A stretch of 37,257 nt of DNA from JAWLDV01 sp046537975 (GCA_046537975.1 JBKHJR010000021.1:1-37257); one strand, 5' to 3'; positions 7,570-15,898 are shown, counted from the stretch's first letter. The notes: generated by a model not told the origin, from the letters alone. Numbers and translations are program-made.

Positions 7570-7636
7570 GCATAACATTTTGCTTCCTCGGATTCGGGCC
7601 AAAAAGCGGCCCTCTCCGGTGAGCAATGTGTTGAGG
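7570..7636 (+). repeat. attC-like integron recombination site
   Basis: Begins GCATAAC and ends GTTGAGG(C). The left arm ATTTTGCTTCC...GGGCC pairs with GGCCC...GGTGAGCAAT, with several bulged bases, and a short AAAAAGC loop at the tip. It follows the ynfA stop by 18 bases and closes that cassette. Confidence 0.6.
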
Positions 7637-7739
7637 CTGTAGGAAAAGTTAAAAACCCTTCAAAAATACGGGATGTTATAGTAAGTTTCGGGAAACTAAA
7701 GGAGTAAGACCGGGGAATTAAAGCACAAGGAATTGCATT

Positions 7740-7925
7740 TTGGCGAAATACAAAACCTATTCTTATGAGCAGGGCCGGTTCATTCCCGTGATGTTTTCCA
7801 ATTCCCGGGGAATCACCTCCAGCCGCAAGATTGCCCAATACTGTGAACAAAACCCGATTTCCAGAAAAAAATGGGATCTATCCGGATTTCCAAAAATATT
7901 AATTGATGGCACTCAAGGTAGCTGA
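7740..7925 (+). pseudogene. N-terminal remnant of an IS1182-like (DUF772-type) transposase
   Basis: The 61-residue frame starts at a TTG with MAKYKTYSYEQGRFIPVMF, which resembles the N-terminus of IS1182/DUF772-type transposases, and contains SSRKIAQYCEQN, like the helix that follows further on in those proteins. Intervening residues and everything downstream are missing, so it looks like a collapsed fragment. The 7637-7739 and 7926-8089 flanks hold nothing I can name. Assignment is tentative. Confidence 0.4.
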
Positions 7926-8089
7926 GATCTTTTGCTGTGAGAACGGGCTTTAGAAATTGCTCGTCGGACCCAAAAAATAATAAGAAATAAAGAGGGCCTG
8001 TCAAAAAAAAAACAGCCTGCAGGATTGAAAGAGGTTCCATAGGCAGGGTTTTTCTACAGAATCGTCAGGTTGCCCATGAGGTTTACGGA

Positions 8090-8704
8090 ATGAGTGATTG
8101 CTGTAATGACAGTTGCGCTATAGATGCCCTTCGTGTGAGGCAGCGAGGAACACTGAGAATTGTGCTTGGCGTTAATGCCGTAATGTTCCTGGCTATTGCG
8201 GCGGCCGCGCTATATGGAAAGTCTACAGCGTTGCTCGCCGACAGCCTTGATAACCTTGGGGATGCCTTGACATATGGACTTAGCCTGTACGCGGTATCCA
8301 GGGGTGCCGCCGTAAAGGCTAAGGTTGCTCTGTTTAAGGGCGGCTTAATTTTCTTAGCAGCTTGTGCCGTGATTGCCCAAATTGCCTACAGGATTTTCGT
8401 TCCAAGTGTCCCTGTCTTCGAGGTTATGGGCGCATTCAGTCTTCTCGGACTTGCCGCAAATTCACTGTGCCTTTTCTTGCTTTGGCGGCATCGCCACGAA
8501 GATATAAATATGAGTTCGGTGTGGGAGTGCTCACGAAACGACATTGCATCCAATCTTTCGGTTTTCGTGGCGGCTGGTGCGGTTTGGCTGACAGGCACGG
8601 GTTGGCCGGACATCGTGGTCGCACTCTGTCTGGTGTGGCTCTTGCTGCGTTCCGCGATTCGCGTCATTAAATCTGCCTTGGCCGAGCTGCGTGCGGCAAC
8701 CTGA
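8090..8704 (+). CDS. short CDF-type cation efflux transporter
   Basis: A 204-residue membrane protein with about six helices. ADSLDNLGDALTYG in the second helix region and SRNDIASNLSVF in the fifth correspond to the paired metal-site motifs of cation diffusion facilitators. The C-terminal cytoplasmic domain of full-length family members (about 300 residues) is absent, the protein ending just after the sixth helix. The N-terminus MSDCCNDSC carries three Cys and may bind metal. It probably exports a divalent cation such as zinc or iron; the exact metal cannot be read. The neighbouring DUF2703 operon is on the other strand. Confidence 0.8.
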   Translation: MSDCCNDSCAIDALRVRQRGTLRIVLGVNAVMFLAIAAAALYGKSTALLADSLDNLGDALTYGLSLYAVSRGAAVKAKVALFKGGLIFLAACAVIAQIAYRIFVPSVPVFEVMGAFSLLGLAANSLCLFLLWRHRHEDINMSSVWECSRNDIASNLSVFVAAGAVWLTGTGWPDIVVALCLVWLLLRSAIRVIKSALAELRAAT

Positions 8705-8754
8705 CAAGGCCAATTAACGCGGACTGGTTACACACTCGCCGGTTATGGGCGGCA

Positions 8755-9150
8755 TTACTCGCTGTGAAGCAACCGGGCAGCCGCCAGGAGTCCCGCCTTG
8801 ATGATCAGCTCGGCGGGGACGGCTTCGTAGGTTTTCCCGTCCACCGTTACAGTCCTGCATTCTGAATCTCCGCATGTGGAACAACAGCGGCTCTTGCCGG
8901 TCGTGGCGGAGAGCCACTCTTCGAGAGGTCTTCCGGCAATCCAGATACGATTTGACTGAAGGGGGTCGTTAAAGAAAGTGGAGGGCTCAAGAGTCTTCTT
9001 CTCCAGAATGACATCTATCTCCAGTTCTTTTAGGGCACGCTTCAGTTTCCGGATCGAGGTTTCCACCGCTTCCTCAGTTGTGCCGCAACGGTCACAGGTT
9101 TTACCCTGTTCATCCCTGAGACGCTGCCAGCAAATCCGAAGTTTTTTCAT
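8755..9150 (-). CDS. DUF2703-family protein
   Basis: A 131-residue cytoplasmic protein matching DUF2703: MKKLRICWQRL at the start, CDRCG near residue 19, PLQSNRIWIAGRPLEEWL in the middle, a second Cys cluster (CCSTCGDSEC) and PAELIIKAGLLAA at the end. The Cys pairs suggest metal or thiol chemistry but the family has no established role that I know of. It is the last gene of the minus-strand ArsR/OTR/cytochrome b operon, 55 bases after the cytochrome b gene. The start follows a weak GAAAGGGAAAG site. Confidence 0.8.
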   Translation of the reverse strand: MKKLRICWQRLRDEQGKTCDRCGTTEEAVETSIRKLKRALKELEIDVILEKKTLEPSTFFNDPLQSNRIWIAGRPLEEWLSATTGKSRCCSTCGDSECRTVTVDGKTYEAVPAELIIKAGLLAAARLLHSE

Positions 9151-9205
9151 TTTTCTTTCCCTTTCATTTCAGTTAATCCGGGCGGATTCAGGAGGTCAAC
9201 AATAA

Positions 9206-9811
9206 TTAAGACCGCGTCTTTTCCGTTTCAGTTAGTTCCCAGCCGCTGAACATGGCCTTGAAGTGGGAGGTCGGTGTTTCTCCGGTTGTGGCCAGATATA
9301 CATGGATAACCAGAAAGACCAGAAAGGCGAAAGCCCCGGCGGTATGGACAAGGGCAACAGGGGCAAGCGGCAGGCCTTCGCCGGGCAGGTGATTGTAATA
9401 CAGGTAAGCCATTCCTGTTATCACCTGCAGGGGGAAAAGGACTATTTTTAAGAAAAGATAGGTTATTCTCTGCAGCGGATTGAGCTTGCGTTGCGGTTTC
9501 TTTTTTACCGGATGTTTTTCGCCTTGGAAAATGCCCCTCAGGTAATAGTTTACTACGTCTCCTATCTTGACCATGGTGGGAGTGTACTGTTTCCACTCTC
9601 CGGTGGTAAAGTGCCAGAATATGGCAAAGGCAGTCAATCCCAACAGGGCCCAGGCCATTATGTTATGCAGGGAAACGGCTTTGCCGAACCCCAGCCATTC
9701 AAAGGTCCCATGGACTTCCAAGCCGGTGGTGATGAGCACAATAATCAGCAGGGCCTGGGTCCAGTGCCAGAAGCGTTCAAATCTGGTATAGAGATATATT
9801 TTTTCTTGCAT
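9206..9811 (-). CDS. cytochrome b subunit (b561/hydrogenase b-type), partner of the octaheme cytochrome
   Basis: A 201-residue four-helix membrane protein. His residues for heme b ligation are visible in YTRFERFWHWTQAL (N-terminus), SLHNIMAWALL, AIFWHFTTGEW, VHTAGAF and FLVIHVYLATTGE, the pattern of dihydrogenase/thiosulfate reductase-type cytochrome b561 subunits. It should oxidise menaquinol and hand electrons to a periplasmic reductase. The gene lies 27 bases after the octaheme cytochrome gene on the same strand, so the two probably form a quinol-linked reductase. Confidence 0.85.
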   Translation of the reverse strand: MQEKIYLYTRFERFWHWTQALLIIVLITTGLEVHGTFEWLGFGKAVSLHNIMAWALLGLTAFAIFWHFTTGEWKQYTPTMVKIGDVVNYYLRGIFQGEKHPVKKKPQRKLNPLQRITYLFLKIVLFPLQVITGMAYLYYNHLPGEGLPLAPVALVHTAGAFAFLVFLVIHVYLATTGETPTSHFKAMFSGWELTETEKTRS

Positions 9812-9838
9812 GGTTAAACGTACCCTTGGCGGAATGAT

Positions 9839-11422
9839 TTATCGTTTTTTCTTTCTGGTTAATATCCTCAAAAAGCCGTGCAGAAAGACAAGCACCAGGG
9901 CAGAGGCCACCGCCAGCCAGCCCAGCCTGTCCAGTTGAGCTGAAGAGTCGCGTCCCGGCATATAGAAGGAGTTCAGTCCGGCCAGGCGGCCGTTTCTTTT
10001 ATGGCAGTCCCTGCATTCCAGGGCTTTTTCTGCCGGAGGAATCATATGATTTATGGGCCAGTAGGTTGCGGTGCGGGCAAAATCAACCTCCCCGCTGAAA
10101 TCGAGCCCTGTAGCCGCCATTCCTGCAGCCGCGGATTCCTGCCAGTCAAAATCCTTCCAGTAAGCCCCGCTTCCCTCGGGTCCGAATACCTTGGGGATTA
10201 TTATGGTCCTGTTGACCGGATCATAGGGCTGCTTCCCCAAGTGGATTTTAAACGGAAATATCCGGGAGGCATTGTCGTCCGGACTGCCCAGAGGACGGTT
10301 CAGGGGTACGGTGTGACCGGGATCGATCTTTTCGCCTGTCCTTATGTAAGCCATTTTACCATTATACCAGGAGTACTCAGGGATTACGTTTTTCTCCCAT
10401 TCCATTTTTCCTTTTTTGCTGTGGTAGATGAGGTTGCCGGCCTCATCCTTTTTTACCAGATAACTGCCGTCCTCTTTGAATTGGCCGGCCCGGGACCAGT
10501 CCCAGCGCATCTTGGTGGAATGCTCCCTGGCAAAAGCAGGGATGTGGCAGGTTTGGCAGGCCACTTTATCGGTATGGTCGTTCAGTTTCGTGGTCTTACT
10601 GTGCGGCCTGGTACTGTGACAGGATTCACACTTCAGCCTGTTACCGTCATCCTTGGGAAGAGCGAGTTCAGGCTTGCCCGGAGCTGCTTCTGTATAACGG
10701 CGCCCTGAGATCTTATGCTTGCTGGTGCTGTGGCATCTGGTGCACTCGAAGTTGAGTCCCTCCTCGGCCATGTGAACGTCGACAGATTTAGAGGGCCGGA
10801 AAAGCGATGAATCCAGATCTCCGTGTTTGACTCCGTCACCCCCGCCGCCGTAAAAATGGCAGGTTCCGCAGTTCTCCCTGTCCGGCAGCCCTACACGCCT
10901 GGCGACATGGGAGAGGTCTACCGCCTTGAAGAGTTTGCTGCCGAACTTTTTATCTTCATAGACCGGCTGGCCGCAGTCAGTGGGGAATTTTTTATAGGTC
11001 CCGGTGGTGTCATGGCAGACCAGGCAGTCCACTTTCTCTTCAGAGCTGAAATCAAAGGAGTTGTCCTTCCAGCCGTATCCCGGATGGCAGCTGGTGCACC
11101 TGCACCAGTTAGACTTTATGCTTATTCAGAAGTTGTTCTGGGCACCTTTCTTGCCCAGATCTTCCCCCCACTGCCAGCTCCAGTGAATAGTTTCATGAAC
11201 CTGGGCGGAGGCTTCGTTATGGCAGGTAAGACAGGCTTTGGTTACTTCCCGGCCGCTTTTGAAATCCTTTTTAAGGGCCTTGAACTTGCTGTGATCAGAA
11301 GTGCTTGCCGGGATATCTGTTTCCTCAGCCGCTGAGCAGGGAGAGGCGGCAATGAAAATGGATAGGGCGTAGGATATAATGATAAGGGGTAAGAGTATAT
11401 AGGAGGTATGTTTTTCAGTCAT
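9839..11422 (-). CDS. octaheme tetrathionate-reductase-type cytochrome c with probable selenocysteine at residue 99
   Basis: The 527-residue product has a signal peptide, eight CXXCH motifs (CLTCH, CTSCH, CLVCH, CGTCH, CTRCH, CESCH, CQTCH, CRDCH) and a C-terminal membrane helix ending ILTRKKKR. This is the OTR family; the Shewanella enzyme reduces tetrathionate, nitrite and hydroxylamine in vitro. Codon 99 (11126-11128) is TGA. It is not a frameshift: the frame before and after is the same, and the residues NNF-TGA-ISIKSN match a place where I recall relatives having Cys (NNFC). A hairpin with an AGGT loop starts 17 bases later. Starting at the ATG at 11032 would lose the signal peptide and two hemes. 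Without Sec insertion only a 98-residue stub is made. Operon: ArsR regulator upstream, cytochrome b downstream. Confidence 0.8.
11091..11108 (-). promoter_or_regulatory. SECIS-like hairpin for the octaheme cytochrome UGA
   Basis: On the transcript, CUGGUGC and GCACCAG form a perfect 7-bp stem closed by an AGGU loop. The stem begins 17 bases and the loop 24 bases after UGA 99, inside the distance range of bacterial SECIS elements. The GGU in a small apical loop resembles the E. coli fdhF element, whose loop is AGGUCU. The hairpin is inside the coding sequence, as expected in bacteria. Confidence 0.7.
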
Positions 11423-11434
11423 TCCGGAACACCT

Positions 11435-11794
11435 TTAGAATTGTTCTTTAACTGCCCGATGGTTTTCAGCCGTGCCTATGGATATTTTTTTATTCAGTTC
11501 CTCCTTCAGTCCTTCCCTGATAAGCCGGACTCCCTGAAGGAATTTACTGTTGGCCAGTTTATAATAGACTGTCCGTCCTTCCCGTCTTGTATCTACCGCA
11601 CCCTGATCCCTCATAATCCGTAGATGCTGGGAGATGTTGGGCACAGCTACCTCTAATTCCCGGGCCAGTTCTGTAACGGTTTTTTCTTCTTCCCCCAGAA
11701 ACCAGAGAATCCGGAGTCTTAGGGGTGAGGAAAAGATGCTGCAGAAATTGGCATGAATATCAAAAATATCTTTCCGGTCTTCTATGGAGGGCAT
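11435..11794 (-). CDS. ArsR/SmtB-family transcriptional regulator
   Basis: A 119-residue winged-helix repressor: SSPLRLRILWFLGEEEKTV, then the recognition helix ELEVAVPNISQHLRIMRDQG and the wing TRREGRTVYYKL. Only two Cys-free metal-site regions are visible: there is no ELCVCDL-type motif and the only Cys is at about residue 18, so metal sensing by the classical ArsR site is unlikely; redox, sulfur or another signal is possible. It is the first gene of the operon, 12 bases before the octaheme cytochrome gene. A perfect 16-bp palindrome 127 bases upstream is a likely operator and suggests autoregulation. Confidence 0.85.
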   Translation of the reverse strand: MPSIEDRKDIFDIHANFCSIFSSPLRLRILWFLGEEEKTVTELARELEVAVPNISQHLRIMRDQGAVDTRREGRTVYYKLANSKFLQGVRLIREGLKEELNKKISIGTAENHRAVKEQF

Positions 11795-11908
11795 AGAGGG
11801 TCACCTTAATTAAATGAAGCATCTTCACGCCACGGGAGAATGTTGCCAGGGCGTAATTTTCAGTCTTAACTTCAGTGAGCAGGTTTTCTGACCCTGCAGT
11901 TAATTCCT

Positions 11909-11936
11909 ATAATAAATGAGTTGCATAATTATGCAA
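11909..11936 (-). promoter_or_regulatory. promoter with palindromic operator for the ArsR-OTR operon
   Basis: TTGCATAATTATGCAA (11921-11936) is a perfect 16-bp palindrome. On the minus strand its first six bases TTGCAT can serve as -35, with TATTAT (11909-11914) as -10 after 16 bases. An operator overlapping the -35 fits ArsR-type repression. The rest of the gap to 12221 is AT-rich and shows no other clear signal. Confidence 0.4.
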
Positions 11937-12221
11937 ATATTAAATACAAAAAATTTCTTCTACTGTACTTTGGGTAGGCACTTGTTGCTCCAGCAGCTGA
12001 CAAGCTTTTTATTACTGGAGTAGATTGAAAAAAATGGACACCAGATTGAGATTCCGGAAATCCTGATGACTGAGTCATATTAATAAAAAAGATAAAAGGT
12101 ATGCCTCTTATGTAAAAAACTTGAAATAACCCGGCCCCCTTCGGTAATATAAATAGTATAAATAATTATTTTCATCTATAAATCCGACTAACCGGTAATC
12201 AAGACAACAAGGGGATTAATC
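11937..12221. other. AT-rich intergenic region
   Basis: Separates the divergent ArsR operon and the PPOX-type flavoprotein gene. Presumably contains the latter's promoter; no convincing gene, RNA or repeat was recognised. Confidence 0.4.
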
Positions 12222-12605
12222 ATGGAACTGGAAAAATATTTTAACGATAATTTCGGGACCGGAGTGCTTGCCACCGCCAATGCCGAGGGCCAGGTCAATA
12301 CTGCCGTCTTTTCCCGGCCCCATATCACGGAAGACGGGAAAATGGTCTTTATAATGGGTGATAAGAAAACCCACGCCAATCTGAAGGATAATCCCCGGGC
12401 CTCGTTTCTTTTTATCGAAGAAGGGCAAGGTTATAAGGGCAAACGGTTTTACCTGACCATGACAGCCGAAGAAGAAAACGATGAACTGGTAAACCGGCTC
12501 TGTCGGAGATGCCGGGAAGTAAAAGACACCATGGCTATGGAGACAAGGCATGTAGTCTACTTCGGCATTGATCGGGAATTACCCCTGATCGGCAGCGGCA
12601 GTTGA
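12222..12605 (+). CDS. pyridoxamine 5'-phosphate oxidase-family flavoprotein
   Basis: A 127-residue split-barrel protein: FGTGVLATANAEGQVNTAVF opens the fold, MVFIMGDKKTHANLKDNPRA is the typical FMN-binding strand-helix, and FLFIEEGQGYKG follows. Such proteins bind FMN or F420 and carry out small redox reactions; the substrate cannot be predicted. It stands alone on the plus strand, divergent from the ArsR operon. The ATG is preceded by AGGGGATTAATC, a modest ribosome site. Confidence 0.8.
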   Translation: MELEKYFNDNFGTGVLATANAEGQVNTAVFSRPHITEDGKMVFIMGDKKTHANLKDNPRASFLFIEEGQGYKGKRFYLTMTAEEENDELVNRLCRRCREVKDTMAMETRHVVYFGIDRELPLIGSGS

Positions 12606-12674
12606 ACAACGGTTCCATGTATTATCCGCATAGTCTACAGACAAAAAAACATATATTTTGCTGGTACAACCAGC

Positions 12675-13160
12675 TCAGTTGTTATTCGCGGATACAATTT
12701 CAGCCTTTGTTGAACCAATGATCTCCAGGAGTTCCTCGGTCTCCCTATCAGGCACCTCGTGCTTTTCAAGTACCTGTTTGAAAAGGGTGACCATTCGCTC
12801 CCACTCCTTCTCCGTGATATTCAGGTGGGCGTGAGCCTCCTTCATCCCACGTCCGTGGTACTGACATGGTCCGCCGGTAACCTGGCACACCATGGCGGTG
12901 ACGTGATACTTCAAATACGGCGGCGGCACCCTCTTCCTTGCAGCATCGATGGCGGGATTCTCATTAAGGACGGGGTCAGGCACGAGGACGTCTATGAAGT
13001 CGCTGACCACGACCGAGATCGGTGCTAATCCACCCAATCGATCGTAAAGTGATTTTTGTTCCTGCTGTTCACCAGTCTGTGCAACTGCTGCATGGGTCCC
13101 TCCCAGCAGGATGGCAATCAGGGCAAGTGCGATCCAGTGATTCATACTGCGTGTGATCAT
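12675..13160 (-). CDS. exported group 1 truncated hemoglobin
   Basis: The start is the ATG at 13160, which has AAGGAGG just upstream; the longer frame to 13241 is ruled out. A signal peptide (MITRSMNHWIALALIAILLG to AAVAQ) precedes the globin domain: SLYDRLGGLAPISVVVSDF is the truncated-globin N-terminus, KYHVTAMVCQVTGGPCQYHG has the TrHb1 pattern and HAHLNITEKEW holds the probable proximal helix. Such globins can bind or detoxify NO and related species. A periplasmic form next to an HAO-type cytochrome (same strand, 167 bases upstream) suggests joint handling of NO or hydroxylamine. Confidence 0.85.
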   Translation of the reverse strand: MITRSMNHWIALALIAILLGGTHAAVAQTGEQQEQKSLYDRLGGLAPISVVVSDFIDVLVPDPVLNENPAIDAARKRVPPPYLKYHVTAMVCQVTGGPCQYHGRGMKEAHAHLNITEKEWERMVTLFKQVLEKHEVPDRETEELLEIIGSTKAEIVSANNN

Positions 13161-13327
13161 ATCAACCTCCTTCAGCATAGGAGAGGAGAGAGGTGCGTCG
13201 GTACATCTCCTCCCCTTGATTCCTTGATGCATCGGCCCCAACGCTGGCCAGCTAAAGACTATATAGGAAAATCTTGCTCAAAAAATTTCCCTGGGTCCTC
13301 CGGTTTAATTTTTCCGATCGATAAGGA

Positions 13328-14851
13328 TCAATCCTTCTCTTCGTCTTCCTCTTCATGCTCTTCATGCTCTTCATGCGTGGCTTTGAGGAAGTCGAGGTAA
13401 TCCTCCATCTCGGCGATATTCTTGTTCAACCACCAGCGTCCGTTGGCGAAGACGCCGTAGTCCGCCCCGGCCATGGCGGAGCTAAAACGGATGGAATTGC
13501 TGAAGAAGAGCCAGGATTCGACCCATTTTTTCTCGATGGCCTCGTCGAACAGATTGTCGTTGTCTGCCAACCCCTTGTCATAGGCCTCGAGAAGGATATT
13601 GGTGGCGGTGAGGGTCTTCTCGTTGGTCACCCGTACCGTGTTTTCGAAACGTTCGAAATGGCCTCTTATCCATGTATCACTGTGGCAGCCGGAGCAGACC
13701 TTCTTCATGGTCTTTTGCCGTATCTCCTGCTCATTCTCATCGATCAGATACTCGCTGGCGGGCTCCCCGCTCAGAGTGGACGACAGTGGCAGATCGTTCC
13801 GGTTCTTGATCTTGGTGGTATCCGGATCGATGGGGTGGGGCTGTGCGTAGGGCACTCCGAAAATACGCCACTTCAAGCGGTCGTTGAACTGGTGAGTCCG
13901 CTCGGCAAGCACTTCGCCATCCGGCGTTACCACCAGTGAGGCGTGGCATTCGGCGCAGGTCGGGGCGGTGAAATCCTCACCGACGGTCCAGGGAACAGCG
14001 TTGAAGTCCCATTTATCCTTCTCCGAACTGAAGATATTGCCGTGTTTGCTGACCATGTAGACCTTGTAGGCCGGCACATCCGGCCCCTTATGGCACTCTT
14101 TGCAGGTATAGGGCTTGCGGGCCATGGCGATACTGAATTCGTGCCGGGAATGGCAGGAGGAGCAACTGCCCTTGGTACCGTCCGGATTGACCCGGCCGAC
14201 ACCCTGGTTCGGCCATCCCTTGTATTTTGGGAGCTTCATCTCTCCCATGGAGGTCTGACGTTCTTCGAGCCCTTGAAACTCGACCTCTGTGCCATGACAG
14301 TAGTTGCAGGCATCCGTGGAGGTCAGCTCGTTGGGATCCTCCAAAGATAGTTTCCCTTCGGAAAACTTCTGAGTGCCGATACTCGTGTTGACCAGGTCGT
14401 GATAGACCGGGTTGCCGTTCAGGTTGGCGTGGGCCTGAGACATAATGTTCTTACTGTATTCAGACACTTCCACAGGATGACAGGTCCCGCAGTCCTGGGG
14501 CGTGACCACGGAATGAACTTGGAAGCCCTGGTGTTCGAAGGAATCGGAGTGGGCATCGGCGTTGATGGTGTGGCACTCGGCACAGCCCACCACGTAGTCG
14601 GAAAGTGCATCGTCGACCTCGGAAACTGAGATGCGGCGCTCCATCTTCGATTTTTCCATGCCCTCGGCTGGTGTTACCCTGGAGTGCCGGCTGGCTTCCC
14701 AGTCCGCCACGATACCCGGAGTGACTGAGCGATGGCAGACTATGCAGGACTTGGTCTCACTGCTGACCGAGTCGGCCAGGGCCGGTGTACTGGGCAGTAC
14801 GGCAAAAGCCAGTACCGCGGTAAATAGACAGAAAATCCTCCTGAATCGCAT
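13328..14851 (-). CDS. hydroxylamine oxidoreductase-like octaheme cytochrome c
   Basis: The ATG at 14851 is chosen since GGAGG ends six bases before it, whereas it abuts the ATG at 14857. A signal peptide (residues 1-26) is followed by eight CXXCH motifs: CIVCH about residue 36, CAECH 90, CGTCH 121, CNYCH 182, CSSCH, CKECH, CAECH and CSGCH. The C-terminal helical domain contains WVESWLFFSNSIRFSSAMAGADYG and a Glu-rich tail (EEHEEHEEEDEEKD). This is the HAO family, which oxidises hydroxylamine in nitrifiers but is thought to act reductively on nitrite or NO in many anaerobes. Whether the crosslinking Tyr of true HAO is present needs an alignment. The truncated hemoglobin gene is downstream. 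Confidence 0.85.
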   Translation of the reverse strand: MRFRRIFCLFTAVLAFAVLPSTPALADSVSSETKSCIVCHRSVTPGIVADWEASRHSRVTPAEGMEKSKMERRISVSEVDDALSDYVVGCAECHTINADAHSDSFEHQGFQVHSVVTPQDCGTCHPVEVSEYSKNIMSQAHANLNGNPVYHDLVNTSIGTQKFSEGKLSLEDPNELTSTDACNYCHGTEVEFQGLEERQTSMGEMKLPKYKGWPNQGVGRVNPDGTKGSCSSCHSRHEFSIAMARKPYTCKECHKGPDVPAYKVYMVSKHGNIFSSEKDKWDFNAVPWTVGEDFTAPTCAECHASLVVTPDGEVLAERTHQFNDRLKWRIFGVPYAQPHPIDPDTTKIKNRNDLPLSSTLSGEPASEYLIDENEQEIRQKTMKKVCSGCHSDTWIRGHFERFENTVRVTNEKTLTATNILLEAYDKGLADNDNLFDEAIEKKWVESWLFFSNSIRFSSAMAGADYGVFANGRWWLNKNIAEMEDYLDFLKATHEEHEEHEEEDEEKD

Positions 14852-15118
14852 TGACATCCTCCTTCTTCTTAAAAACTTTATGTATACTAAGGGTTAACGG
14901 TTTTGCCTTATTTATTATGATCAAACAGGAATCAAAAATTAAGAAGAGGCAGCCCTCACTATTTATTCTATCACTAAAATCACTGAATATAAAAACAGAT
15001 AATTATAGTCTGTTATTCCAGATTGTTATGGTGGCCGCTTCCGGGCCGCACGCTTACAGCTAAGACTTTGACTCTGATGGTTTTATTGCTAAACTGAAAT
15101 ATATAAGGGGGGTAAAAT

Positions 15119-15463
15119 ATGTCCATTTATTTTGGAGAACATTTTTTCAGCGAACCGGAACGTCTGACCAGTTGGAAACCGCCCTATATAGCGGGGATTT
15201 ATGCAATCCTGGTTGATGATCCAACCGTCACACCGGTACCGTTTCGGCCCATTTACTTCGGTGAAACGAACAATATGGCTGAGCCGGGCCTTATCCAGAA
15301 CCATCCTCTCCATGACTGCTGGTACAATCAGACCGGCTCTGTATACCGTTTATTTATAACAGTTTATGAAATGCCTGATTCGACCCCGTTTGAAAGACAA
15401 CAGGTGGAAGCCGGACTTATCAGGCAGTATCGGCCTATCTGCAATGAACCAGTCTCTCTTTAA
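15119..15463 (+). CDS. GIY-YIG-like nuclease-fold protein
   Basis: A 114-residue protein with PPYIAGIYAILVDD followed by PIYFGETNN, the two halves of a GIY-YIG core, and a C-terminal ERQQVEAGLIRQYRPICN, where the Glu and the terminal Asn resemble the family's metal-binding Glu and conserved Asn. It is a minimal, stand-alone domain, without DNA-binding additions. The ATG has AAGGGGGG upstream. Activity as an endonuclease is plausible but unproven. It stands just before the membrane cytochrome module on the same strand, without obvious functional link. Confidence 0.65.
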   Translation: MSIYFGEHFFSEPERLTSWKPPYIAGIYAILVDDPTVTPVPFRPIYFGETNNMAEPGLIQNHPLHDCWYNQTGSVYRLFITVYEMPDSTPFERQQVEAGLIRQYRPICNEPVSL

Positions 15464-15506
15464 GGTCAATGAACGGTCACGAAACGATTTTCGCGAGGTG
15501 CATGGC

Positions 15507-15872
15507 ATGTTCAGATTGCTTCTGTTTTTCTTCCTGATCGTCTGGCTTTCTTGGGGTGCCCCGATGTCTCTGCTGATTATGGACCAGATCGGAAGCGCCC
15601 GCCACAATGCAGGGCAGGCATGGGCCGGCGAGACCTTCCAAGGCGAAGACAATAACAAGGATATTCAGTGGTTCAAGAAAACCATGAATATCGCCCCCAA
15701 ATATCAGGAGGAGAGATCCGGTATCCTGGGAATGTCCTGGACTCATTTCATTGTCATGGTCTTCCTGATCATTTTCGTCGTCGCCGCGATCATCAACTAC
15801 TATGCCCGGAGCAGACGGTCCAAAAAGATAGTTCTCAACCTGATGCAAAATGAAAAGACTCAGCAAAGTTGA
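15507..15872 (+). CDS. small two-helix membrane protein of the heptaheme module
   Basis: Start at the ATG at 15507, six bases after GAGGTG; the longer frame overlaps the previous gene. The 121-residue protein has a membrane helix at each end (LLLFFFLIVWLSWG and FIVMVFLIIFVVAAIINYY) around a polar segment of some 65 residues, probably periplasmic. I do not recognise the family. It is 26 bases ahead of the b-type membrane protein gene and should be part of the same complex as that and the heptaheme cytochrome. Confidence 0.65.
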   Translation: MFRLLLFFFLIVWLSWGAPMSLLIMDQIGSARHNAGQAWAGETFQGEDNNKDIQWFKKTMNIAPKYQEERSGILGMSWTHFIVMVFLIIFVVAAIINYYARSRRSKKIVLNLMQNEKTQQS

Positions 15873-15898
15873 GGTTTGCCCGGATTGGAGGCGATAAT

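Noticed and set aside
8702..8750. Possible further attC site after the CDF gene
   Set aside because: GGTTATGG core present, but the arms hardly pair and the site would be only about 35-45 bases.
11032..11422. Frameshifted or split octaheme cytochrome (two genes, one starting at 11032)
   Set aside because: The distance between the two ORF starts is a multiple of three and the intervening codons read sensibly in the same frame, so the only interruption is the TGA; the downstream ORF alone would lack a signal peptide and two hemes.
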